Assembly (NCBI GenBank): GCA_039545275.1
Contig: BCHS01000003.1
Location: forward strand, 558,001-622,000
DNA length: 64,000 nt
Source of the DNA: Pseudomicrostroma phylloplanum
Taxonomy: Eukaryota; Basidiomycota; Exobasidiomycetes; Microstromatales
Direction of reading: 5' to 3'
The notes under the pieces are model-generated. The model ran no database searches and was not told the origin of the DNA. It saw only the letters and a list, made by a program, of their open reading frames with translations. Below, piece after piece: positions 32,916 through 43,393 of the stretch. Positions within the stretch are counted from its first letter, which is position 1. Every line of letters begins with the position of its first letter. The position numbers and the translations under genes were made by a program.

Positions 32916-34556
32916 CTACAGCCACTCAATCGTCGCCGGAGGCTTAGAGCTGATATCCAGCACGACCCTATTAACTCCCTGCACCTCATTCGTGATCCTA
33001 TTGCTAACCTTGCACAAGAACTCAAATGGGAAAGGGAACCAAGTCGCCGTCATAAAGTCGGTCGTCTGAGCCGCCCTCAGGGCAATGACTTGATCATAGG
33101 TTCGCTTGTCACCTTGAACGCCTACAGCGCGGACGGGGAGGAGGACGGCAAAGGCTTGGGAAATGTCGTCGTAGAATCCTGCGGAGCGGATCTCTTCGAT
33201 GTAGATCTTGTCTGCCTGCTGTAGGATGGCCACTTGAGACCTTGTTACGGGTCCTAGGATGCGGATTGCGAGACCTGGACCAGGGAAGGGGTGACGACCG
33301 ACCAAGTGGGCGGGGATGCCGAGGAGGCGGCCTAGGGCGCGCACCTCGTCCTTGAAGAGCTCGCGCAGGGGCTCGATGAGCTTCAGCTTCATGTCCTCTA
33401 GCAGGCCTCCGACATTGTGGTGCGTCTTGATCGTCGCCGAGGGTCCCTTGAAGGAGATGGACTCGATGACATCTGGGTAGAGGGTACCCTGCAGGAGGAA
33501 CTCGTACTTGCCCTTTGCCTCGTGGGCCTTGCCCGCCTTGAGCGCTGCTGCCTCTTCCTCCTCGGCCTGCTTTTCCAGCTTAAGACCTTCCTCCTCGAAG
33601 ATATTGATGAAGGTGTTGCCGATGATCTTACGCTTCTTTTCTGGGTCGTCTACACCTTCTAGGCGGGACAGGAAGAGGTCCGAAGCGTCTACGACGGTGA
33701 GTGCGACTCCGAGGTCCTCTGAGAGCATCTTGTGAACCTGCTTTGCCTCGTTCTCCCTCAACACTCCATTGTCCACCACGACCGCATGGAAACGGTCGCC
33801 AATGGCCTCGTGCATGAGCTTAGCCGCCACAGACGAGTCTACACCGCCGGAGATGGCGCCGATGACCCTTCCCTTGGGCCCGACGATGTCCCTGATGCGC
33901 GCAATCTCCTTGTCGATGAAGGTGCTCATGGTCCAGTTCCTCTGGCAACCACAGATCTTCAAGAAGGCGTCAAAGAGCTCCTTACCCTTTGGCGAGTGAG
34001 TCACCTCGGGGTGGAACTGAATGCCGTACATGGGCTTGCTGCGGTGGGCGATGGCTGTGTAAGGGGAAGTGGCCGTCTTTGCGATGATCTCGAATCCCTC
34101 TGGCATCTTGGACAGCTGGTCTCCGTGGGACATCCAAACAGGCACCTCGTCCCCTTGGCCGGCAAAGAGGGCGTCTATGCTCTCGTTGCCCGTCTTGACC
34201 ACGCTGATCGTCGAGTGGCCGTACTCCCTGCGGTCGTGCGGGTCCACCTTGCCGCCGTGATTCCAGGCCATCTCCTGGAGTCCGTAACAGATGCCCAGCA
34301 CAGGCACCCCCTGATCGAACACGGCCGGGTCGACCCTGGGAGCTCCCTCGTCGTAGACGGAGTAGGGAGAGCCGGAGAGGATGATACCCTTGGGAGACCA
34401 GTCTAGGTCTGCGATCTTCTGAGTGCAGGGAAGCATCTCACAGTAGACGTTGAGCTCTCGACATCTTCGGGTGATGAGATGCGAGTACTGGGATCCAAAG
34501 TCGAGGATGAGGATGGAGTCGTACTGACTGTGGATGGCTTCGGTCGAGGCGACCAT
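32916..34556 (-). CDS. GUA1: GMP synthase (glutamine-hydrolysing)
   Basis: Converts XMP to GMP using glutamine and ATP. Single exon, 546 residues, full family length. The class I glutaminase domain has [11 protein letters not shown], the catalytic cysteine in [15 protein letters not shown] and the His-Glu pair in [11 protein letters not shown]. The ATP pyrophosphatase domain has the P-loop [13 protein letters not shown]. The C-terminal dimerisation domain has [16 protein letters not shown] and ends [17 protein letters not shown], the canonical terminus. It diverges from the pterin dehydratase gene. A 224-codon frame on the opposite strand is a shadow. Confidence 0.97.
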   Translation of the reverse strand: MVASTEAIHSQYDSILILDFGSQYSHLITRRCRELNVYCEMLPCTQKIADLDWSPKGIILSGSPYSVYDEGAPRVDPAVFDQGVPVLGICYGLQEMAWNHGGKVDPHDRREYGHSTISVVKTGNESIDALFAGQGDEVPVWMSHGDQLSKMPEGFEIIAKTATSPYTAIAHRSKPMYGIQFHPEVTHSPKGKELFDAFLKICGCQRNWTMSTFIDKEIARIRDIVGPKGRVIGAISGGVDSSVAAKLMHEAIGDRFHAVVVDNGVLRENEAKQVHKMLSEDLGVALTVVDASDLFLSRLEGVDDPEKKRKIIGNTFINIFEEEGLKLEKQAEEEEAAALKAGKAHEAKGKYEFLLQGTLYPDVIESISFKGPSATIKTHHNVGGLLEDMKLKLIEPLRELFKDEVRALGRLLGIPAHLVGRHPFPGPGLAIRILGPVTRSQVAILQQADKIYIEEIRSAGFYDDISQAFAVLLPVRAVGVQGDKRTYDQVIALRAAQTTDFMTATWFPFPFEFLCKVSNRITNEVQGVNRVVLDISSKPPATIEWL

Positions 34557-34944
34557 CGTGGGCGGATGGGGTGAGGTGGTTGAGATGAAGGTGCGGGATT
34601 GAGGGATATGAGCACTGGTAGCCTGGTATGATCCCTTCTAACAGACGTACTCTGGTCTAGCGTTGTACGAGCGCGATAGAAATTTAACTTGAGCCTGACT
34701 GACTCTTCCCGCTGCCGCCAATCTTCCCGCGGGCCGCGCAATTTCAAAAGGGGAGGACACGCGCCGCGCCTCGCCGCGCCCAGAGAGAGAGACAAGATAA
34801 CTGCTAGACTACAGCCACGACGGAAGCAGCAGCAGCAGCAGGCAGCGGGCAATGCAGGGTAGGGCAATAGGGAGGTCTGTATCGCTGCCATCGCCAGGAG
34901 CAACGCCGCACCGCTGCTATACTTGATCATCCCCTCTTCCCTCG
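34557..34944. promoter_or_regulatory. Divergent promoter region GUA1 / pterin dehydratase
   Basis: A 388-bp spacer with G/C-rich palindromic patches near 34725-34780 and a TGACTGACTCTT element near 34696-34707 resembling an imperfect Gcn4 site. Confidence 0.4.
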
Positions 34945-35656
34945 ATGCTCGCCTCGCCCCTGCGCAGTCTCGCACGCTCGACTCTACCCATCGCACCACC
35001 TCTCCGCTCCGGATACATCGCCGGCTCCACGCAGACCCGCCAGGCGCGAAGTATCTCCTACTCCCTCCACCTGATGAGCTCCTCCCAGCTCGCATCGGGG
35101 AAGTGCGAGCCGTGCAAGAAGGGCTCGCCGAAGCTGTCGGAGGAGGCGATCCAGAGCCACTATGAGGAGCTGGGAGGTACACAGTCCGGTTGGCGGATAG
35201 AAGGCGTGGGCGCTAACGAGGAGCAGGCGTGAGTGTCTCCACGGCCAGGAGGAGGGCGGATAGTGCGATAGTGGAGCTACTTGCAGCGACTGATCCTTAA
35301 ACCTTCTCTACCTACCTCTGTCTCCTTCCCACTCCATGTACGCAGTCTCCTCAAGTCCTACCGCTTCAAGAACTTCCGCACCGCACTCGCCTTTACCGAC
35401 TCCGTAGGCTCCCTCGCAGAAGAGCAGAAGCACCACCCGCGACTCATCACAGAGTGGGGATCGGTAGAGGTGGGATGGTGGACGCATGCTATTGGTGGGG
35501 TGAGTAGACGAGAGAGTGAACGAGCGAGGTAGCCGAGGGAAGACCGGTGATGACTCAACTCTCCTCGTGGTTTGCTCGCAGCTGCATACAAATGACTTTG
35601 TCATGGCGGCCAAGACGGATGAGATTGCAAAGGAGGCAGAGGGGCACAAACCATAG
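34945..35656 (+). CDS. Pterin-4a-carbinolamine dehydratase (PCD/DCoH)
   Basis: Dehydrates 4a-hydroxy-tetrahydropterin, recycling oxidised pterin cofactors. Exons are 34945-35228, 35346-35499 and 35582-35656, giving 170 residues. The domain shows GWRIEG, YRFKNFRTALAF and the active-site set HHPRL, then [21 protein letters not shown], with intron 2 between IGG and LHTND. The first 43 residues are Arg-rich with no acidic residue and look like a mitochondrial presequence; a second in-frame ATG at 35074 (MSSSQLASGKCEPC) would give a 127-residue cytosolic form. The family also occurs where aromatic amino-acid hydroxylases are absent and has been linked to molybdenum-cofactor enzymes. It converges with the hydrolase gene. 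Confidence 0.9.
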
Positions 35657-35771
35657 CTGGTCACTGTCCTGCAATAGAGAAAAGAGCATATGAAGTCTGA
35701 AAACCAGAAGCACATTTCCGCGGTCTGATGGCAGAGTTGTTGAGCACTCTTGCGCATTGCTACTCCACCCT

Positions 35772-37654
35772 TCACAGCCGAGGTCGTGGTGGCTGGTATA
35801 CGCTACTGCTTGTGACACCGCCGCACATCCTCTGGATCGCCTCGGCCAGCTTGAGACCTATCGAGTCAGACAGGTAGAAGTGAAAAGTCAGCGGCAGTCT
35901 CGCGGCAAGGAGCAGCTGCGCTCTGCGCCTCGCCCAACTCACCAATCATCTTGGGCTGCTCCTGTACCACCAGGTGTCCCCCATGTAGCATCTCGAATGC
36001 CCCGCCCATTTCAGCAATCGCATCATTGATGGCCTTTGTATCCTTCTCCCCCTGTACACCATTTGTGTCCATTGTAAAGTGATGCAGCTTCCCCTTGAAC
36101 TTTCTTGAGCGCAAAGAAGCCAGGGCAAAGGGACTCTGCATAAGCGTAGAGGCAAAGTAATTTGCTTCGTCCCATTTGCTCATGCTGAGGGTGCTGCCGT
36201 GGGAGGGAGCATCGGGGAGGGAAGTGGTCCCGAAGCGAGCATAGGAGCGAAGGACTTGCCGGTCCCAGCCTGCAAAGAAGGGGCGGCTGAGCAGGTAGTC
36301 GAAGGCTGCTTGTCTGTTGTGTTGAAAGGATAGAGGAATCAGGTGTGTGTACTATTAAGTAGTAGTCACAGCCTCGGACGCGCAGGCACTCACTGGTCTG
36401 TCCAGATGTCTCTTCTCACAATGGCGCCCGTAGCGAGAGGTTGTTCCAACGCGCCTCTTCCTTCTCTGATCCATTCTTCACCTGTCAGAATACAGCAGAA
36501 AGGGGCTGTCAGCCTTTGTGGGAGTCTATCGTAGCATGTCTCTCCGATGAAAACTCACGAGTCTCGTGATGCACTGACACTGGATCTACCAGAATGATGC
36601 CCTCGAACATCTCCGGTCGGGCACCCATGACAAAGCTCAGAGCACCCCCACTGTACGAATGACCCACGGCGATGATCCTCCTCCTTCTCCTCTGGTTCGG
36701 CGATGCCCCTCCGGATGAAGAAGAGCCGAGCGTCTCCGCCGAAGGCTTGAGAATGGTTGGCAGCCACTCTGGTCCGAAGGCAGCAGGTCGAGCACACCCG
36801 CGTGGTTTGCCGCTCGTGCTCACGCTCGCAGGCAGGTATCGTTCGATGAACTGAATGATGTCCCTTCCTCCATCGAACCAGGAGGCAAGCTCGCCCAAAG
36901 AGCCTCGATTCAGCGGACCACTCTCACCCGAGCCCATCGTATCGAGTGTCCAGATCTCTTCGATCTTAATGCGCTTTCCATCTTGCGACGACAGGGCTCC
37001 GAGGATGATCTTGATCGTCTCCGCCCACGTCTCCTTGTGGAAGCCGTTGGCGTGAGCAAAGAACAGCGTGAAGACATCTTCCTCCTCTTCGCCGGCTTCT
37101 GTGCTGCTGTCTTCGTATATGCTATCAAAGACGGGCACGATGCGTTGAATTGTGCCCCAAAGCTGTGGAAAAGCCTTGGCAGCCAAGTCCGTAGCTATGC
37201 GCTCCGCCTCCTCCTCCGACTCGGGCGGCTCCAGCTCCCGGTAAGTGTATGCCTTCTTCCTGCGCTCCCACTCTGCCAGATCACCCCTCCGTCGCCGCTG
37301 CTCCTCCTCTTTCACCAGCTCGGGTCGTGTTGGCAAAGGAAGCGGGTGTGAAGTAGAGGGAGAAGGGGAGGGGCAAGGAGGCGTAGTGCAAGCAGGGTGA
37401 GAGCGAGGGTAGGCCGCAGGGAAGGTGTGGTTCGTAGAGACCCAGGTGACTCCCGATCTTGATCCTGATACTGACGAGGCAGAGGTTGCAGAGGTCTCGC
37501 TTGCTTCTTGTCGGAAGAGGATCCGCGAGGGACCTACATCGCCTCCTGGGAGACGGTGCAGCGGTGGAGCTGTAGCGTGAGGGGCTGATGCTGGAGCATG
37601 CAGGAGGGGTAGGAGCACCGGACACTGGTCGAATCTGCCTTCTTTGTCCGGCAT
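35772..37654 (-). CDS. Alpha/beta hydrolase with peroxisomal-type C-terminus (Lpx1/AKT2-like)
   Basis: Exons are 36559-37654, 36394-36481, 35943-36313 and 35772-35857, giving 546 residues; all introns are GTGAGT..AG. After a Pro/Ser-rich N-terminus of about 140 residues and a charged segment, the fold begins with FTLFFAHANGFHKETW, the oxyanion motif of the fungal Lpx1/AKT2 group. The nucleophile elbow is GHSYSGG and the catalytic His is in GGHLVVQEQP. Exon 4 ends PPRPRL; the final PRL fits the PTS1 pattern for peroxisomal import. Lpx1 is a peroxisomal lipase and AKT2 relatives are peroxisomal enzymes of fungal secondary metabolism. No metabolite cluster surrounds it, so a lipase or esterase role is more likely. 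The start is the first ATG (MPDKEGRF) of the open frame. Confidence 0.84.
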
Positions 37655-38013
37655 GGCTGCTAGACGAGCTCGCCTCTTTTGTGACACAGAGAGAGATTCT
37701 GATCGCAATAGAATCGACAAAGACGAGGAAGGATCAAGATCGCAGCACACGCAGGAAGTAGGAGGAAGCGCCTTAGACTACAGCCTCATCGTCTCGTTTG
37801 TGCCGGAAGTGCCGGAAAGCGAGCCGGATTGGGGCCCCGCCCTCGCACAGACACAAAGGCAGGCCGGTTAAGTCGCTCTCAGCCGGCCGATGAGGGCCGA
37901 TGGTGGCTAGCAAATCAAAAGATGCTACTGGATGTTCGTTATACTTCGTGAATGAGACTGAGCACTACAGGCAGATATGGTGCATGGGTAGATGTGGTGC
38001 GTGATAGGAGCAC
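37655..38013. other. Spacer between hydrolase start and SPT2 stop
   Basis: About 360 bp: promoter of the minus-strand hydrolase and 3' UTR of the minus-strand SPT2 gene. Nothing else is seen. Confidence 0.35.
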
Positions 38014-39645
38014 TCAACCCCTCTTGCCTCTGTCCAACTTCCGTCTCGCCTTCTCAAGCTCATGCTGCTTCAGACGCTCCTCCTCCCTTCTGTCCTCCAA
38101 CCTTGCTAGAGCAGAGCTGGTGGGCAAGTGGCAAGACAGAGAAATGCCGGGGTCAGCTCAAATGTTCGTAAACGCATGCTGCGACCTGCAGGACGCGGCG
38201 AGCTCACCTTCGTTGATCTTCCCGGAAGACACTGTCTGCGTCAGCCTCCATGTCATCATCACTGTCTACTTGGCGTGCAAGGTATCTGCAAAAGGGGGAA
38301 GGACGAATGAGCAAAATCAGTATGCTTTCTTGATCTCATCGTCGCCCCGTCTGTGCATGAAACTCACTTCGACTTGTCCTTGCCTGGGTTCATAATCGAC
38401 CAGATATCATAGCCACCCTCTTCATCTCCATCGTCAATGAAGCCATCGTCGTCGTCATCTTCCTCGTCGCTGTAATCCCCTTCATCCTCTTCACTGTCAT
38501 CCTCAGATTCAGAGAAATGCATACTCTTCTGCTTCTTGCTCTGGCTGTGCGGACTCTTCGCCGACTTGGCAGCTGCCGTCTTGCTCGTGCTTGCCTGCTT
38601 CCTCTCGGCCTCTTCACGGAGGAACTTCTCGCGAGCTGTCTCTGGTCTCGGTGGGCCGTCCGACAGGGTAGTACCGGAGGTCTTGCTTTTCTTGCCTGCG
38701 GTACCATTGCGGCCACCCCTCTCATCTTCGCTACTGCCCCCTTCATCGACGAGGGGCGGTAAGCCTGCCCTGATCCGAGCCAGCTGCCTCTCCTCTTCCG
38801 CTTTCCTCTCCATTGCAATCTTGCGGCGCAGATCCCGCTCTGCGCCTTCTGTATCGCGGACTTTGATGGAGCTCTCCTTACTCGCAGGCAATGACCGAGC
38901 AGCCTTGTGAGCTCTCTCGGCTTGTACGAGCTGTCGTTCGAGTGAGCGCAAGATAGCAGAAGTTGTAGCCTTTTTAGGAGGTGGTGCTTTGCTATTGATA
39001 GACGGATTTCTGGCGCTCGAGGCAGACTTCAGAGGCGTCGAAGACGAGCCAGCCGAAGCGAGTCTGGAAGGACCTGCTATGGAACTGCTCGTTGAAGGCG
39101 CTTTCATCCTTCGTATATCCAGGCCAAGGACTTCCCGTTCTCTCCGCTCTCGCTTCTCCTGCCTCGTCAGTGGCAGGTAGTCGGAAGATGATGATGTCGA
39201 TGTCGTCTGCGGAAGCGAGGGAGATCAGCGGCATCGCTCCGCGGTGGATAAGTCAGCTTCTACTCCTACTCACCTTGCTTTTCCTCCCACCAAGGCCTGC
39301 CTTCTCTCTTTGTCTGATCATCTTCGAAGTGATGAGCTTCGTCTTTGTAGTCTTAGCAACCTCTTCAGCCTTCTGTTCCCTCTCCCGCTTGCGCTTGCGC
39401 AGATCTGCCCTCTTCCTCTCCATCTCTTCTTCTGCTTCGGCTTTCCTCTTCTTCTGATCCTCCTTGAGCTTGAGCAACCGCCTGCTGTTCTCCCGCTCTT
39501 GACGCTCGCGAGCATCTCTGGCTGCCTGCGCCTTGGCGGCTTGCTGCTCCTTTGCCGCCCGCTCCCTGGCGAGATTGGCCTGGCGGTCAGCATCTTGCTG
39601 CTTTGCCAGCTGCTTCAGGGCTTCAAAATCGCCTCCGAGGGCCAT
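38014..39645 (-). CDS. SPT2: SPT2 chromatin protein / histone chaperone
   Basis: Spt2 binds H3-H4 and keeps nucleosomes in place behind RNA polymerase II. Exons are 39274-39645, 38368-39206, 38208-38285 and 38014-38116, giving 463 residues. The N-terminus (ALGGDFEALKQLAKQQDAD) runs into a highly charged coiled-coil region. The middle is Ser/Lys-rich. The conserved C-terminal histone-binding region spans exons 2-4: acidic FIDDGDEEGGYDIWSIM, then YLARQVDSDDDMEAD and a charged helix LEDRREEERLKQHELEKARRK. Family assignment rests on this C-terminal pattern (acidic run, I-WSIM, DDDMEA). It diverges from the bZIP gene. Confidence 0.82.
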
Positions 39646-40094
39646 CCCTATGTAGAGGACGTGGTAATGCTGCCAACGGAAGTGATGGTACTTGGGGAAT
39701 GCGAATTGCGGGGCCGGTGTGAGCGGACAAGGGTGTCTCTAGGTTTAACCGCCAGAGGGCCTCCTTTCCGTGGTGCTGTGGCTGGTGGGAACGCTTAGCT
39801 AAGCACCGCGACTAAGTGGGCCCTCGCTTCCTTTCCCACTTCCTCCTCCCGTTACCACTACTCTGGTACCCACCCACCACCCAGCCTGGCAACAACAGCA
39901 TCCTCCCCTTGTATGCTTTACTAGACACGTCAAGTGCAGCCGTAACAGCATCTACCGGAAGCAGAGCACGCTCCAAGCCGCGCTACATATCCGCCTAGCT
40001 TGGCGTACCTTACTATCCGGGCCCCGCACTCCGCAATCGCGTCTGGCTGCTCAAGAACTCGGCTTTCCTCATAACGTGAACATACGCGAACGCA
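39646..40094. promoter_or_regulatory. Divergent promoter region SPT2 / bZIP gene
   Basis: A 449-bp divergent spacer with pyrimidine-rich DNA near 39825-39870. No gene is supported. Confidence 0.4.
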
Positions 40095-41213
40095 ATGGAT
40101 GCCGTCATGCAGCTGGCCAGAGAGGCCAGCAACCATCAGTATCTCCCAGCTGCCGAGCAGTCTGGGTCCTCCAATGGTCCACAGAGTACCAATGGCAACG
40201 GCGATGGAGATCAAGGACACGAGCAGCCGGGCACTTCGGCAATGGGAGTAGAGCCTGCAAGCGGAGGCAGTGGCGGAGGTAGTGGAAGCGGCAGGGGAAG
40301 AAGGAAGGCTACGGCTTCGGCTTCCAATGCGTATGCTAGAGGTGGACGCAAGCGCAAGCTATCGCACAAGATCCCCACGCAGGAAGAGGGCGGGCAGCTA
40401 GCCACCCGGGACGAGCAAGGGGCGGAAGCAACCGACGAGCAGGGCTACCATCACGATGCTTCCACCGCTGCCGCCTGGATGCAGGATCGCTTGGAGGGTC
40501 AGCAGCAGGAGCAACATCAACACCAGCAGCAGCATCAATACGACTCGTACAACTACCCTGAGAATATGGCTGGTCCGTCTGATCTTGCAGCAGCGACTGC
40601 AGCCGCGGCAGCGGCAGCTGCTGCCGCGACCGCCAACAACCACCGTCTGCCCCTTCCCGAAGAGGGTGGCGAAGAAGATCAACTACAGCAGCAGCAACAG
40701 CAACAGCTCGAGGGCAGTCCTCCCTCGCAGTCTGCTTCGCCCACCAACCGCCCCCTCTCTTCATCGAAGCGAGCCGCTCAGAACCGAGCTGCCCAGCGCG
40801 CCTTTAGGGAGAGGAGGGACAAGCACGTCAAGGAGCTCGAGACGACGGCTGCTCAATTTGCTCAGATCCAGGCAGACTATGCTACGCTGCAGGGAAGGTA
40901 TGCAGAGGCGATTGCCCTCATCGATCATCTCAGGAGGGAGAATGAGGAGCTGAGGGGTGGAGACGCTGCAGAGGACGCGCAGGGGCAGCAGGGAGGGTAT
41001 GCTCATGCCGAGGAAGAGGGTGCGGAGGGGGCAAGGGCAGAGAATCCGACCGAGGGACTCGAAGCTGTTGCGAGCGCCGCGGCAGGAGCGGCGAGACTGG
41101 CCGCTGCTAGCGAGCTTCGTCAGCAGGAGGCGCAAGGCCATGAAGGACAGGAGGAGGGCCAGGCTTCGGCCGATAGGGAGCAGGAGGCTTCTGCGACTGG
41201 CGCATCTTCTTAG
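40095..41213 (+). CDS. Yap/Pap1-type bZIP transcription factor
   Basis: Single-exon nuclear factor of 372 residues. The basic region AAQNRAAQRAFRERRDKHVKEL (about 227-248) has the N-x-x-A-Q-x-x-F-R signature of the fungal Yap/Pap1 class. A leucine zipper follows (LETTAAQFAQIQADYATLQG, then LIDHLRRENEEL). The N-terminal half has Gly/Ser, Gln and Ala tracts (a 13-Ala-rich run near 168-180, Gln runs near 197-205), and a basic RKRKLSHKIP patch that could be a nuclear signal. No cysteine-rich redox domain of the Yap1 type is seen in the C-terminus, which is Ala/Glu-rich, so an oxidative-stress role like Yap1 is not supported. Target genes are unknown. Confidence 0.87.
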   Translation: MDAVMQLAREASNHQYLPAAEQSGSSNGPQSTNGNGDGDQGHEQPGTSAMGVEPASGGSGGGSGSGRGRRKATASASNAYARGGRKRKLSHKIPTQEEGGQLATRDEQGAEATDEQGYHHDASTAAAWMQDRLEGQQQEQHQHQQQHQYDSYNYPENMAGPSDLAAATAAAAAAAAAATANNHRLPLPEEGGEEDQLQQQQQQQLEGSPPSQSASPTNRPLSSSKRAAQNRAAQRAFRERRDKHVKELETTAAQFAQIQADYATLQGRYAEAIALIDHLRRENEELRGGDAAEDAQGQQGGYAHAEEEGAEGARAENPTEGLEAVASAAAGAARLAAASELRQQEAQGHEGQEEGQASADREQEASATGASS

Positions 41214-41396
41214 GCCCTGCCAAGAGAGCAGCTCTCGTCCCTACTATGTACAACCACAATCCACTGTCGCGTCTCCTGTATTGCATACCCGCTTCTTTCG
41301 CAATCTCCTCTCGCAATGTTAGCACTCGAACACTTGGACACGGTAGGTAGCGCTCTGATGCTGGTATGAAAGACCTTCTATTGTCCGCTTCTACTC

Positions 41397-42915
41397 TCAC
41401 TTGGCGCCAGCAGCGACCTTTTCAGCCTCGGCAATCGACCCAACAGTCGTGCCCGCTCCCGTCTTGCTCAACTCCTCCTCTGCTCCACCAGCCGCCTTTC
41501 GCTGGGCACCTGCTTCCCTAGGCACTACTGAAGGGTCGATCTTCCTCGAGGCGTTCATGAATTCCCGCACAACGTCGTCGGAGATTTGCGCCTTTCGTTC
41601 TTGGAAGTTCTTCACGACGGCTTGTAGCACGGCGATGCACTTCTTCTTGAGCTCGCCGGTGAGGAGCTCTCCTGAGCGGTAGTTCTGAGCGTGCATGGGG
41701 GAAAGATTGAGGGTCTGAGTCAGAGGACTTACCCTATTGGCAAGTGTGACCTGCTTCCATGGGACTCACCTTCTCGACTTCTGCCATCTCATCGTCGCTC
41801 TCCACAAAGAAGCTCATGTACTGGAAGGGAACATCCACCTCTGGCCTGCCTCCCAGCCTCCTGTGCTCCTCGGCAGTATCCCTTCCTCCACTGAATGCGT
41901 GCTTGTTGATCTTGTCCTTGATCTGCTTGGGCGTATCCGACATGTAGATGGACGAGTTGGGATTCGAAGCGCTCATCTTGGTTCCTGATCCTTGCAGAGC
42001 CGGGAAGAATTTGGCGTGAATGAGGCAGGGCTTTGGCAATTTGAGCCTCACGGCTACATCTCTATTTTGACGGAAGTAGGGGTCTTGATCGATGGCGCAA
42101 GGAATGAGGCAGGGGATATCTGTCTTGTCGCCGAAGATTTGGGGGAACGAGGAGGAGAAGGAAGGCGCTGATTGGACCGAGACGAAGTGGAGCTTGCCGA
42201 CATTGTCACTGTCGTTGAACCCGAATGTGCCCTTGCTCTGGTTGGTGGTGATGCAGCGAGCAATGCGCACGACGTTGTGGTAGAAGGGTCCTCCGACGTA
42301 GTCGAGATTGCTGAAGATGAACGTCTTCTCCAGTCTGAATCCACAAGCGATGATATCCCTGCAATTCTCAAAGGCAAACCTCCGCACATCCTCCAGGGTC
42401 AAGTTGGGCTTGAAGAGGAACTTTTCGTCGTCTGTGAGCTGCACTACGAGGGGTACGTCAAATACGTCTTGGAGCCATTTTGTGAATAGGAAAGGGATAA
42501 GATGGCCCAAGTGCATAGTATCACTGCTGGGTCCCCGTCCAGTGTAGAGGTAGAACGGCTTTCCCTGCTCATACCGTGTGAGAATAACATCGAGGTCTCG
42601 ATGGGAGAAGAAACTGCCTCTCCTCAGCAGTGGGTGAGGCCTGTGACCGGTCACGGCCTCGAAGCGCTGCAAGAGGTCTTCGCCGATATGTCTTGTACCG
42701 AACTCCTTGATGAGCTTCTCGTAGTCGATGGCAGCTACCGAGCCGTCCTCGCCAGTTGCGCCGGATACGTCCCAGGGCGTGACTTTTTGCTCGGCGGAGG
42801 AGAGGGCCGGCTGCGAGGTGGTGTTGGACGGCGCAGAGGCTGATGCAGCATCTTGTACGGAAGCCTTGGACATGCCGTCTACGAGTGCATTATCGTGAGC
42901 TGTCGACGATGCCAT
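41397..42915 (-). CDS. WRS1: Tryptophanyl-tRNA synthetase, cytosolic
   Basis: Class I synthetase that charges tRNA-Trp. Exons are 41770-42915 and 41397-41684, giving 477 residues; the 85-nt intron is GTGAGT..CAG. The eukaryotic N-terminal extension precedes TPWDVSGA. The HIGH-equivalent is HLGH in [17 protein letters not shown] and the KMSKS-equivalent is KMSAS in [20 protein letters not shown]. The sequence from [10 protein letters not shown] to [13 protein letters not shown] matches cytosolic TrpRS closely. The final 40 residues are Ala/Glu-rich and extend past the conserved end. There is no mitochondrial presequence, so a separate mitochondrial enzyme is expected elsewhere. It diverges from the PWWP gene. 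Confidence 0.96.
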
Positions 42916-43393
42916 TGTGGCGAGGTGTGAGTATATGCTGTATGCTGTCTTGGTACGATGGCTTCAGGAGCGTAAAGGTGAGGGTGACTCTGTCTGTCTG
43001 TCTTTGCCCTGGCGTGTGCGCCTGTGCCTGTGCCTCTGCTCTCTGTCTGTCTGTGCAGGGCGGCTGTGCGCGCGACGTCGGTCACGCCCACCGAGGTCCA
43101 AGTCTCCCGCCCGCGTCGGAGGAGGCACGCCTTCCCTTCCTTCCACCTCGTACCACTTCCATCAAGTCACCTCAAGTCGACGTCCGCAGGGCCATACCCA
43201 TTGCAAAATAGCGCGTGTTTCTCGTGGACAAGGACAAAGGAGCTGCCCTGCCTTGCTCAAATCCCATACTTCCAAGGACACTCTACCCCCAGACCTCTAC
43301 GCACAAGGTTAGAATTCCGTACTTTGCACCTTCTCGAACGCGTTTGCAGAGTCATTACCTCGTCACCTCGCGCCCACGAATTACTCGATCACG
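42916..43393. promoter_or_regulatory. Divergent promoter region WRS1 / PWWP gene
   Basis: A 478-bp spacer containing repeated TGTCTG and GCCTGTG motifs (42990-43060). No gene is supported. Confidence 0.4.

Noticed and set aside
33732..34406. 224-codon + frame inside GUA1
   Set aside because: Antisense of the glutaminase domain; shadow.
35772..37654. Secondary-metabolite cluster suggested by AKT2 similarity
   Set aside because: Neighbours are housekeeping genes (PCD, SPT2, GUA1); no synthase, P450, transporter or cluster regulator is present.
40095..41213. Yap1-like oxidative-stress regulator
   Set aside because: The basic region fits the class, but the C-terminus lacks a cysteine-rich redox domain, so only the class is claimed.
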